Positions 17,601 to 25,131 of a stretch of 64,000 bases of DNA are shown one piece after another. The DNA is from CALFXN01 sp937957815 (GTDB lineage: Bacteria; Synergistota; Synergistia; Synergistales; Aminobacteriaceae): assembly GCA_036788195.1 (NCBI GenBank), contig DAIQNX010000010.1:1-64000 (forward strand), read 5' to 3'. The notes under the pieces are model-generated. The model was given only the letters and a program-made list of their open reading frames with translations. It made no database searches and was not told the origin of the DNA. Numbering within the stretch: the stretch's first letter is position 1; each line of letters starts with the position of its first letter. The translations under genes were made by a program, and so were the position numbers.

Positions 17601-18053
17601 TCACTCCCTGCCCATATACTCCCTGCGGTCGCACACCATGCTTTTCAGGCTCTCGAGTCCGGAGCTGAAGACGCCGTACACCGTAGCGGCGGTCTCTTCT
17701 TCGGCCGAAAGCTCCGTCACGTCGAAGACGGCCGACCATTCCGCGAATGTCTGATTCGTGGCGACGACCGGCGCGACATGAAGAACGGCGACATAGTTCT
17801 TCAGCTTCATCCCGGTCTCGAGGATGCTGTACGCCACCGTGCGATCCGCATCGGAGAGGGCGAGAAGCTTCTCGCGCATCTTCGCCCCGCCCTTGAGCGT
17901 GAAATGCCGCACGCACCCCACGCCGGTCCCCTGTTCCAGTTCGCTGTCGACGATGCCGGGATGCCATTTCGGCAGTCCGTTGAAATCGCGCGTCAGTTCC
18001 CATACCGCATCGACCGGCGCGTCGATGACCGTGCTGTAGTACACTCTCGGCAT
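17601..18053 (-). CDS. SRPBCC/START-like small ligand-binding protein
   Basis: A 150-residue protein of the polyketide-cyclase/START-like (SRPBCC) fold: it begins YYSTVIDAPVDAVWELTRDFNGLPKWHPGI, the usual strand-helix start, and ends with the long C-terminal helix FSSGLESLKSMVC. No signal peptide. It has a strong ribosome site (GGGGAGGGG) before the ATG at 18053 and is the last gene of an operon with the PEP-hydrolase-like and Tm-1-like genes. Members bind hydrophobic small molecules or catalyse simple reactions. The ligand is unknown; a shared pathway with the two upstream genes is inferred. Confidence 0.75.
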   Translation of the reverse strand: MPRVYYSTVIDAPVDAVWELTRDFNGLPKWHPGIVDSELEQGTGVGCVRHFTLKGGAKMREKLLALSDADRTVAYSILETGMKLKNYVAVLHVAPVVATNQTFAEWSAVFDVTELSAEEETAATVYGVFSSGLESLKSMVCDRREYMGRE

Positions 18054-18078
18054 GATGGTCCCCTCCCCGCTTTCGCGA

Positions 18079-18909
18079 CTAGAATTTCACGGCCTTGAAG
18101 GCCTGCGTCTGCGCCTTTATGGCGGTCTCCGTCGGCAGGCGCTCCATCGAACTCGCTCCGTAGAAGCCGTTGACGCCTTTGCAGCGCTTCAGAACATACG
18201 CCGCATCCTCGGGCGTCGCGATCGGACCGCCGTGGCAGAGGACGATGACGTCGTCCCGCACCGCCCGCGCCGCCGCCGCCCATTCGTCGATCAATCCGAC
18301 GCACTGGTCGAGCGTCTTGGCCGTCTGCGCCCCGATCGAGCCCTTCGTCGTGAGCCCCATGTGGCAGACGAGGATATCCGCTCCGGCCTTCGTCATCGCG
18401 ACGGCGTCCTCCGCGCCGAAGACATACGGCGTCGTCAGCATGTCCCGTTCGGCCGCCCTGCGGATCGATTCGACCTCGAGTCCGTACCCCATGCCTGTCT
18501 CCTCGAGGTTCGCCCGGAAGACCCCGTCGATGAGCCCGACCGTCGGGAAGTTCTGGACGCCCGCGAATCCCAGCGTCTTGAGTTCGTCGAAGAAACAGTC
18601 CCATATGACGAACGGATCGGTTCCGTTGATTCCGGCGAGGACCGGCGTCTTCTTCACGACCGGAAGAACCTCTTTCGCCATGTCCGTCACGATGTCGTTC
18701 GCGTTGCCGTAGGCGAGCAGGCCCGCCAGCGATCCGCGTCCGGCCATGCGGTACCGGCCCGAGTTGTAGATCACGATGAGATCGATGCCGCCCGCTTCCT
18801 CCCATTTCGCGGAGATCCCCGTCCCCGCGCCGCCGCCGATGATGGGTTCCCTGTTCCGCACCATGTCCCGGAACCGGGACATGAGCTCCGATCGCGTCTG
18901 TCGCACCAC
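18079..18909 (-). CDS. Phosphoenolpyruvate-hydrolase-like TIM-barrel protein
   Basis: A 276-residue TIM-barrel protein of the PEP-hydrolase-like family (PF09370 type). Features: IIGGGAGTGISAKWEEAGGIDLIVIYNSGRYR near the N-terminus, VLAGINGTDPF, GVQNFPTVGLIDG, and HMGLTTKGSIGA followed by LCHGGPIATPEDA. The start is a GTG at 18909 behind GGGAGGGG. The family is regularly found beside Tm-1-like proteins, as here (25-bp gap), and is related to the C-terminal part of plant and fungal Tm-1-type proteins. The true substrate is not established, so the name records homology rather than activity. Confidence 0.8.
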   Translation of the reverse strand: MVRQTRSELMSRFRDMVRNREPIIGGGAGTGISAKWEEAGGIDLIVIYNSGRYRMAGRGSLAGLLAYGNANDIVTDMAKEVLPVVKKTPVLAGINGTDPFVIWDCFFDELKTLGFAGVQNFPTVGLIDGVFRANLEETGMGYGLEVESIRRAAERDMLTTPYVFGAEDAVAMTKAGADILVCHMGLTTKGSIGAQTAKTLDQCVGLIDEWAAAARAVRDDVIVLCHGGPIATPEDAAYVLKRCKGVNGFYGASSMERLPTETAIKAQTQAFKAVKF

Positions 18910-18934
18910 CGTCGTTCCCCTCCCTCTCCGGAGC

Positions 18935-20137
18935 CTAATGTCCGGTGATGTCGCGGAAATTCGCCACGAGCGCGTCGGCGAATTCCGGATCGTTGATGTT
19001 GTACGGCAATCTCACAAGCCTCCGCAGGTTTGTCTGGATCACGGTGCGTTCGAGGGAATCGAAGAGCGCCGCGTCCGCCTCCGGCCAGTGGAACGGCTGT
19101 CCCGGAGCGTCGATCAGCGAGACTCCGTTGAGCGGCAGCAGGAAGCGGACCGGTCCCTCGCACCGGTTGAGTTTTTCCCCGATCCACTTGCCCATGTGGG
19201 CGTTCTCCTCGGGAGTCGTCCGCATCAGCGTGACCTGCGGGTTGTGGACGTGGAGCTTCCGGTCCCTATAGTGCGGCGGGACGGTCTCCATCGCGCCGAA
19301 ATTGACCATGTCGAGCGCCCCGACGGAGCCGACGTAGGGGATCCTGGTCCGGACGATCGCCCCGAGCCGGTCCTCGCCGGCGCTGAAGACACCGCCCATC
19401 AGAAGGTCGCAGACCTCCGTGGTCGTCGCGTCGATCACGGAGGGGATCAACCCGGAATCCACGAGCTTCTCCATCGACTGGCCGCCCGTTCCGGTCGCGT
19501 GGAACACGAGGCAGTCGAATTCCTTCGCGAGCGCGTGTCTCACTCGCTCCACGCACGGCGTCGTCACGCCGAACATCGTCATTCCGACGAGCGGTTTGTC
19601 CTCGCCGGATGGAACCGTTCCGCGAACCATGCCCGAGACGGCGTTAGCCGCGTTCGAGAGGACGACGCGCGAGATCCGGTTGATCCCGGCGACGTCCGTG
19701 ACGGAGTACATCATGCAGATGTCGTTCGGCCCGACGTAAGGCGCGACGTTCGCGGAAGCGACGGTCGAGACCATGAGCTTCGGCACGCCGATCGGGAGCG
19801 ATCGCATCCCCCGCGTCACGAGGGAGGTACCGCCCGACCCGCCGAGGCCGATGACGCCGCCGATGTCGCCCCGTGTCAGCAGGAACGCCGCGAGCGCCTC
19901 TCCCATTTCCGCGACGGCCTGCCCCCTGTCCCTCACGGAGTCCAGAAAACCGGGCCTGTCCGGATGACACGCAGCCACATCCCGGTTCGACACGTCGACT
20001 CCCGGTCCGGGAACACGCACCGTCGTCCCGACATCCACGAGGACGGCCGGAACCCCCTCCGCCTCGATGCGCTCCTTCACGAAGCGGAGATCCTCATACT
20101 TCGTATCGCACGTTCCGATGACGTATGCCTTCTTCAT
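18935..20137 (-). CDS. Tm-1-like ATP-binding domain protein (UPF0261)
   Basis: A 400-residue protein of the UPF0261/Tm-1-like family. Features: a nucleotide-fold start AYVIGTCDTKYEDLRFVKERI, a glycine-rich GVIGLGGSGGTSLVTRGMR (about residues 100-120), KLMVSTVASANVAPYVG, FHATGTGGQSMEKL and the C-terminal LPLNGVSLIDAPGQPF. The start at 20137 is fixed by AAGGAGGG 7 bases upstream; the in-frame ATG at 20167 is rejected. The plant homologue Tm-1 binds ATP and a viral protein; the bacterial function is unknown. It heads an operon with the PEP-hydrolase-like and SRPBCC genes and is divergent from a PucR regulator, so it is probably under its control. Confidence 0.85.
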   Translation of the reverse strand: MKKAYVIGTCDTKYEDLRFVKERIEAEGVPAVLVDVGTTVRVPGPGVDVSNRDVAACHPDRPGFLDSVRDRGQAVAEMGEALAAFLLTRGDIGGVIGLGGSGGTSLVTRGMRSLPIGVPKLMVSTVASANVAPYVGPNDICMMYSVTDVAGINRISRVVLSNAANAVSGMVRGTVPSGEDKPLVGMTMFGVTTPCVERVRHALAKEFDCLVFHATGTGGQSMEKLVDSGLIPSVIDATTTEVCDLLMGGVFSAGEDRLGAIVRTRIPYVGSVGALDMVNFGAMETVPPHYRDRKLHVHNPQVTLMRTTPEENAHMGKWIGEKLNRCEGPVRFLLPLNGVSLIDAPGQPFHWPEADAALFDSLERTVIQTNLRRLVRLPYNINDPEFADALVANFRDITGH

Positions 20138-20177
20138 GGCGTCCCTCCTTGTCGGCATGACGGACACACTCGCCCGC

Positions 20178-20225
20178 CGATATGGTGCATGATTCCGAAA
20201 AAAAACGAAAATGCAACGATATGGT
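20178..20225. promoter_or_regulatory. Direct repeat in the divergent Tm-1-like/pucR control region
   Basis: CGATATGGT occurs at 20178-20186 and again at 20217-20225, 39 bp apart, flanking an A-rich stretch in otherwise GC-rich DNA. It lies between the Tm-1-like start (20137) and the pucR start (20356). It could be a regulator-binding pair; no clear -10/-35 pair was found. Confidence 0.35.
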
Positions 20226-20355
20226 ACTCCTTCGTGCGCCGGGGAACAAGATCGTTTCGTTCCCGACCCGCATGGTCGTTCATTCCACTTGCGAAACCCG
20301 GGGGATTTCGCGTATGCTCACAGGTATCCGAAGCAGGGATAGGAGCCGGATCACG

Positions 20356-21966
20356 ATGAGCGTAACGTTGCGCGAACTCCTCGAAACACCTCTTCTGAAG
20401 GGCATCACCGTGCTCGCGGGGCATCGCGGGCTCGACCGGCGCGTGACGTCCGTCACCGTGCTCGACGCGCCCGACGGAGTCAACTGGCTCCAGGGCGGCG
20501 AGCTCGTCATCACCTCGGGCTATATCTTCCGGGACGATCCCAGGAGCCTCATCCCCGTCATCGACACGCTCCAGAGCCGCGGAATGTCCTGTTTCGGCAT
20601 CAAGGTCAGCAGATACATCGGAAAAGTGCCGGACGAGGTGCTCCGCCACGCGGACGAACTCGGTTTTCCCCTTCTCGATATCCCGTTTCCGTTCGCTTTC
20701 CGGGACGTCATCGACCCGGTCCTGACGACCGTCGTCAACCGCCAGGCAGAACAGCTCAGGCTCTCGGAATCGGTTCTCCGGTCGTTTTCCGAAATCATGA
20801 TGAACGGCGGCCCGACGGCGGAGATCGTCGCGGCCCTCCGGCGCTTCATCGGCTGCGACCTCGCGTTCGTCGACACGACGTTCGGCGAGAACATCCTCGC
20901 GTCGCGGAACCCGGCTTTCGATTCGCTCGTCCGGGACATGAGCCTTCCGCAGCTTCTCAGCAATCGCAGCAACGTGGCGGTCACGCTCGATAACAAGACG
21001 TACGGATATCTCGTCTTCGACGTTCTTCCCGAAGAGCCGCGAACGGGGTATGAGTGGGACATCTGCGTCGACCACGCAAAGACGGTCCTGCTCCTGAGCA
21101 TCCAGAAACGCATCGCCCAGACGGAGGCCGAGCGCCGGTACCGGGACGAGTTCGTCCAGGATATCCTTTTCAACAACCTCCGGTTCGAAAAGGAAGTCTG
21201 GAACCGCGCGAAAATGTTCTCGTGGGACCTGAGCGGCCCGCAGGTCGCCGTCGACGTCGATATCGACAACTACAAGCTTCAGTTCGAACACTTCAGGGAG
21301 CGCGAGTCGGCGACGCTCATCGACGAAGGCAAGAAGCGCATCTACACCGTCGCCGCGGCTCACGTCCAGGATCGCTTCCCGAAAACGCCCTACGCCGAAC
21401 TCAGCGACTCCATCGTCTTCATCCTGCCCGCGCGGAACACCCCGCCTGCGGAGTTCCGCTCCGAACTGAACTCGCTCGCGGCCGAAATCCAGCAGGACAT
21501 CCGCGACCGGACCCACTTCACGGTGACCGTCGGGATCGGAGGCGTCAAGGAGAGCGTCTTCCAGTGCCACCAGAGTTACGACGAGGCGCGCAAGGGACTC
21601 GAAATGGTCCGGACCTCCTATGGCGGCGGGCGCGTCGTCTTCTGGGAGGAACTGGGCGTCTACAAGCTCCTCGGTCCCCTCTTCAATTCGCGCGACGCGG
21701 TTGCGTTTTATACCGACTACATCGGTCCGCTGATCGAATACGACCGGAAACGACGCGGCGAACTCGTGAAGACGCTCGAGGCGCTCGTCCGGCATAACTG
21801 GCAGGGGAAGCAGGCCGCGGAGGATCTTAAAATCCATTACAACACGATGAAGTATCGTTTCAGGAAAATCCGCGAGCTCATCGGACTCGACATCAACGAC
21901 GGCGAACAGCGACTCGACATCGCCCTCTCCCTCAAACTATACATGATGAACAGTTTCTTCAAGTGA
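20356..21966 (+). CDS. PucR-family transcriptional regulator
   Basis: A 536-residue regulator. The N-terminal PucR domain (about 1-125) has LRELLETPLLKGITVLAGHRGLDRRVTSVTVLDAPDGVNWLQGGELVITSGY. A GGDEF-like CdaR middle domain (about 290-420) and a C-terminal PucR helix-turn-helix (NWQGKQAAEDLKIHYNTMKYRFRKIRELIG) follow. The start at 20356 is preceded by AGGAG; the longer reading to 20182 has no ribosome site. PucR-type regulators usually activate catabolism of purines, amino acids or related nitrogen compounds in response to a pathway ligand. It lies between the divergent Tm-1-like operon and the downstream DUF5058/M20 operon and could control both. Confidence 0.9.
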   Translation: MSVTLRELLETPLLKGITVLAGHRGLDRRVTSVTVLDAPDGVNWLQGGELVITSGYIFRDDPRSLIPVIDTLQSRGMSCFGIKVSRYIGKVPDEVLRHADELGFPLLDIPFPFAFRDVIDPVLTTVVNRQAEQLRLSESVLRSFSEIMMNGGPTAEIVAALRRFIGCDLAFVDTTFGENILASRNPAFDSLVRDMSLPQLLSNRSNVAVTLDNKTYGYLVFDVLPEEPRTGYEWDICVDHAKTVLLLSIQKRIAQTEAERRYRDEFVQDILFNNLRFEKEVWNRAKMFSWDLSGPQVAVDVDIDNYKLQFEHFRERESATLIDEGKKRIYTVAAAHVQDRFPKTPYAELSDSIVFILPARNTPPAEFRSELNSLAAEIQQDIRDRTHFTVTVGIGGVKESVFQCHQSYDEARKGLEMVRTSYGGGRVVFWEELGVYKLLGPLFNSRDAVAFYTDYIGPLIEYDRKRRGELVKTLEALVRHNWQGKQAAEDLKIHYNTMKYRFRKIRELIGLDINDGEQRLDIALSLKLYMMNSFFK

Positions 21967-22091
21967 CATTGTTCCTGAAGGACATCTACAAAAGCGCCGC
22001 CTGCTCTGCCTTATCCTTTATAGATAATAAAACAATATTAGTTTGTCCCTAATAACCACACATCTATCCCCCTCTCCGGCACATTGTTCCT
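21966..22091. promoter_or_regulatory. AT-rich control region with two copies of ACATTGTTCCT
   Basis: ACATTGTTCCT occurs exactly at 21966-21976 and 22081-22091, 115 bp apart. The 3' sides are also similar (GAAGG and CAAAGG). Between them lies a TA-rich stretch unlike the rest of the window. The pair brackets the likely promoter of the DUF5058/M20 operon and may bind the upstream PucR-type regulator. Promoter boxes are not clear. Confidence 0.45.
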
Positions 22092-22231
22092 CAAAGGCCT
22101 TTTCCTCGTATACTTTCGTCCTTCACAGCCATAGATTCCTCTCGCCACCTTTCCTATCATGGCGTCGTCGCACCGCGAAGGGGGAAAGGAGGGCGCGGCG
22201 CGCACGCAAACACGACGCGGAGGTGCAGGTT

Positions 22232-22963
22232 ATGCCCGATATAGTTTTGAAAACGGCGAATGCCGGTATGGTCTGGGGAATCGCGATCGCGATCATCGCC
22301 ATCGTTCTCGCACAGGCGCTTCTGTATGCGCGGCTGGCGTTCCGGACGGCCGAAACGATCGGCTTCCCGAAGGAAAAGTGCATGCTCGGGTTCCGGTCCG
22401 GAGCGATCTCGGCCATCGGTCCGTCGATCGCGGTCTTCATCGTCATGGTTGGAATGATGTCCGTCGTCGGCGGCCCGATCACGTGGCTTCGCCTGTCGAT
22501 CATCGGAGCGGCCCCCACGGAACTCACGGCCGCCACGGTGGGCGCCGAGGCGCTCGGCGTCAAGTTCGGATCCCCGCAATACGATCTCATGGCCCTGGCT
22601 TCATCCTGGTGGACGATGGCGGTCAACGGAACGGGGTGGCTCCTCGTCACCGCGCTGTTCACCCATAAGCTCGAAGATCTCCGCGAAAAGGTCGGAGGCG
22701 GAGACGTCAAGTGGCTGGCGATCCTGTCGAGCGCGGCGATTCTCGGGTGCTTCGGCTTCCTGAACTCCCGAACCATCATCGCCGGCGTCAAGGCGCTCTC
22801 GTCGGGCTCGACGCAGGCGAGCGGACCCTTCTACGCCACCATCGGCGGGCTCGTCAGCATGATGCTTCTCGTCAAGCTCGGCCAGAAGATCCCGGCGCTT
22901 CGCGAATACAACCTCGGACTCGCCATGCTGATCGGAATGGCCACGGCCGTCATTCTCGCCTGA
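22232..22963 (+). CDS. DUF5058 family integral membrane protein (putative transporter subunit)
   Basis: A 243-residue membrane protein with about six hydrophobic segments. The stretch GFRSGAISAIGPSIAVFIVMVGMMSVVGGPITWLRLSIIGAAPTELTAA is typical of DUF5058. The start at 22232 is preceded by GGAGGTG; the frame upstream to 22043 is Arg-rich and untranslated-looking. It is followed after 22 bp by a second membrane protein and then an M20 amidohydrolase. The family is uncharacterised. The pairing with an amidohydrolase suggests uptake or exchange of an N-acyl or peptide-like substrate, which is an inference. Confidence 0.8.
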   Translation: MPDIVLKTANAGMVWGIAIAIIAIVLAQALLYARLAFRTAETIGFPKEKCMLGFRSGAISAIGPSIAVFIVMVGMMSVVGGPITWLRLSIIGAAPTELTAATVGAEALGVKFGSPQYDLMALASSWWTMAVNGTGWLLVTALFTHKLEDLREKVGGGDVKWLAILSSAAILGCFGFLNSRTIIAGVKALSSGSTQASGPFYATIGGLVSMMLLVKLGQKIPALREYNLGLAMLIGMATAVILA

Positions 22964-22985
22964 CCCTGAGAGAGGAGAATCCCGA

Positions 22986-23678
22986 ATGTCCACCGTCAAT
23001 CACGAAGAATTCGAACGCATCTGGAAGGGACCGGCGATCCGCATCGGCGTCGTCACCGTCGTCGTTCCGATGCTCATGTGTTTCCTCCCCAACGTGTATC
23101 TGTACGTCGTTCACGGCGTCTTCCCGCCCTGGGGCGTCGCGTTCAAGGCGTGGGGCATGATCGCCGCGATCTTCGGCGCGTTCTACATCGTCGAACCGAT
23201 TTCCTATTACCCCATCCTCGGCCTCACGGGAACCTACATTTCCTTTCTGAGCGGCAACATCGGCAATCTTCGCGTTCCGTGCTCCGCCGTCGCGCAGGAA
23301 GTCGTCGGCGTCGAACCGGGGACGCCCGAGGCGGAGATCGTCTCCACCCTCGGAATCACGGGATCCGTCATCACGAACCTCTTCTTCACCACGCTCGCCG
23401 CGATCGCGGGGGCGACGCTTCTTTCGATGCTGCCCGTCAGCATCGCCAACGCGTTCAAGAACTACACGGTCGCAGCGATTTTCGGCGCCATGTTCGGCCA
23501 GTTCACGCTCAAATATCCCCAGCTCGGACTCGTCGGGCTCGGAATTCCGGTCGCGCTGGCGCTCGGGGCTCCGGCGCTCGGGCTCCCTTTCCTGGCCCAG
23601 ACGTGGGTTCTCATCGTGGCCTCCGTGTTCGGAACGATTCTTGTCGGCAGGATTTTCTATAAGGCGCACATCATCTGA
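22986..23678 (+). CDS. Integral membrane partner of the DUF5058 protein
   Basis: A 230-residue protein with about six hydrophobic segments and conserved-looking motifs such as YIVEPISYYPILGLTGTYISFLSGNIGNLRVPCSA and KYPQLGLVGLGIPVAL. No ATPase, TRAP or MFS signature is seen. It begins behind AGAGGAG. The size and topology match its neighbour, so the two probably form a heteromeric membrane complex. Function is unknown; a transporter for the substrate of the downstream M20 amidohydrolase is the simplest guess. Confidence 0.7.
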   Translation: MSTVNHEEFERIWKGPAIRIGVVTVVVPMLMCFLPNVYLYVVHGVFPPWGVAFKAWGMIAAIFGAFYIVEPISYYPILGLTGTYISFLSGNIGNLRVPCSAVAQEVVGVEPGTPEAEIVSTLGITGSVITNLFFTTLAAIAGATLLSMLPVSIANAFKNYTVAAIFGAMFGQFTLKYPQLGLVGLGIPVALALGAPALGLPFLAQTWVLIVASVFGTILVGRIFYKAHII

Positions 23679-23707
23679 CGCGCCCGGGGAAAGAGAGGAC
23701 GGAAGCA

Positions 23708-24919
23708 ATGCGAACGTTCAAGGAAGAAGCGCACGGCATCCGGGAACAAATCGTCGCCTGGCGGCGCGATCTGCATCGGATTCCGGAAACCGGAGTCGAC
23801 ACGCCGCAGACCGAAGCGTACATCTGCGCGCGGCTCGACGAGATGGGGATCCCGTACCGGAAGGGAATCGCCGGTCATGGCGTCGCGGCCCTGATCGAAG
23901 GCGAAAAGCCCAGCCGCGTCTTCGCGATCCGAGCGGACTGCGACGGCCTTCCGATCCGCGAAGAGACCGGACTTCCGTTCGCGTCGACCAACGGCTGCAT
24001 GCACGCGTGCGGGCACGACGCGCACGCGGCGATGGGGCTCGGCGCCGCGAAGATCCTCCACGAGCACCGGAAAGAGCTTTCAGGAACCGTGAAAGTGATC
24101 TTCCAGCCCGGCGAGGAAGGGTGTGTCAGCGGCCCCGGCGGCGCGAAGCGCATGATCGACGACGGCGTTCTCGAGAACCCGAAGGTCGAGGCGATTACGG
24201 CCCTGCACACGGGGTCGATCTGGCGCGAGGGATTCGTCCCCGGCGACGTGGGATACCGATACGGCGGCGTCATGGCCTGCATGGACCGCTTCGAGATCGT
24301 CGTCAGGGGCAAGGGGGCGCACGGCGCCTATCCACACGGCTCGATCGATCCCATCAGCATCGCAAGCCACATCGTCACGGAACTCCAGACCATCGTGAGC
24401 CGGGAGGTGAACCCTCTCGAACCCGCGGTCATTTCCATCTGCATGATCCACGCGGGGAGTGCCTTCAACATCATCCCCGGAGAATGCACGATCACGGGGA
24501 CGGTCCGCGCGCTCAACCACGACGCGCGAACGTTCCTCGCGAAGCGAATCGAAGAGATCGCCTCGTCCGTCGCGCAGGGGATGCGCGGCTCGATCGCGTT
24601 CACATACGGATGGGACGGCCCCGCGCCGGTCGTCAATGACGCCGCCCTTACCGACATGTTCAGGAATGTCGCCGTCGCGGTCGTCGGAGAAGAACACGTC
24701 AAGGAAATCACCGTGCCGTCGATGGGCGGCGAGGATATCGCCTTCTTTCAGGAGCGCGTTCCCGGGACCTTCTTCTTCCTTCCGGGATGCGACGAGTCGA
24801 AGGGACAGACCTGGCCGCACCACAACTCGAAGTTCGACCTCGACGAAAGCGTTTTCCCGATCGGATCCGCGCTTCTCGCAACGATGGCCTCGGAGTGGCT
24901 CCGGACGCACGCGGAATAG
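23708..24919 (+). CDS. M20D family amidohydrolase/metallopeptidase
   Basis: A 403-residue cytoplasmic enzyme of the HipO/AmhX/IAA-amino-acid-hydrolase group. Metal and catalytic motifs: ADCDGLPI (about 77-83), HACGHDAH (99-106), GEE (135-137), LHTG (about 161) and the late SMGGEDIAFF. Members cleave N-acyl or N-aroyl amino acids or small peptides with a dinuclear metal centre. It is the last gene of the DUF5058 operon and is followed by a terminator, so it probably processes the compound moved by the two membrane proteins. The acyl group cannot be predicted. Confidence 0.9.
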   Translation: MRTFKEEAHGIREQIVAWRRDLHRIPETGVDTPQTEAYICARLDEMGIPYRKGIAGHGVAALIEGEKPSRVFAIRADCDGLPIREETGLPFASTNGCMHACGHDAHAAMGLGAAKILHEHRKELSGTVKVIFQPGEEGCVSGPGGAKRMIDDGVLENPKVEAITALHTGSIWREGFVPGDVGYRYGGVMACMDRFEIVVRGKGAHGAYPHGSIDPISIASHIVTELQTIVSREVNPLEPAVISICMIHAGSAFNIIPGECTITGTVRALNHDARTFLAKRIEEIASSVAQGMRGSIAFTYGWDGPAPVVNDAALTDMFRNVAVAVVGEEHVKEITVPSMGGEDIAFFQERVPGTFFFLPGCDESKGQTWPHHNSKFDLDESVFPIGSALLATMASEWLRTHAE

Positions 24920-24997
24920 CCGTCGCACACACACAACGACACTCTTCGGTGACGCTGTCTCCATCCCCCTGGGGACCTGTCGTCGCCCACTTCCTCC

Positions 24998-25030
24998 GGA
25001 CCGGGACGGACTACGTCCCGGTCCTTTCGT
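24998..25030 (+). terminator. Terminator after the DUF5058/M20 operon
   Basis: An 11-bp perfect stem (24998-25008 with 25014-25024), a loop of 5, and a T-rich tail TTTCGTT that is imperfect. It lies just before the next promoter. Confidence 0.7.
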
Positions 25031-25032
25031 TG

Positions 25033-25061
25033 CTGACATCCGCCGCGGAGTGAGCTATGAT
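25033..25061 (+). promoter_or_regulatory. Sigma-70-type promoter of the C69 dipeptidase gene
   Basis: CTGACA (25033-25038), a 17-bp spacer and TATGAT (25056-25061); five of six positions match consensus in each box. It makes the longer reading of the dipeptidase (ATG at 25057) impossible and supports the start at 25132. Confidence 0.7.
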
Positions 25062-25131
25062 GACTGTGGATCCGGTTATGGATTCCAATTTCGTGTCAGC
25101 GCGTGCGCATTTAAGGAGGAACGGTATTCCG

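Noticed and set aside
18776..20359. A 527-codon plus-strand frame opposite the Tm-1-like gene
   Set aside because: No recognisable domain, and it overlaps a well-supported conserved gene along its length.
20134..21837. A 567-codon minus-strand frame opposite pucR
   Set aside because: It shows repeated acidic/basic filler and no domain; PucR and helix-turn-helix motifs are clear on the plus strand.
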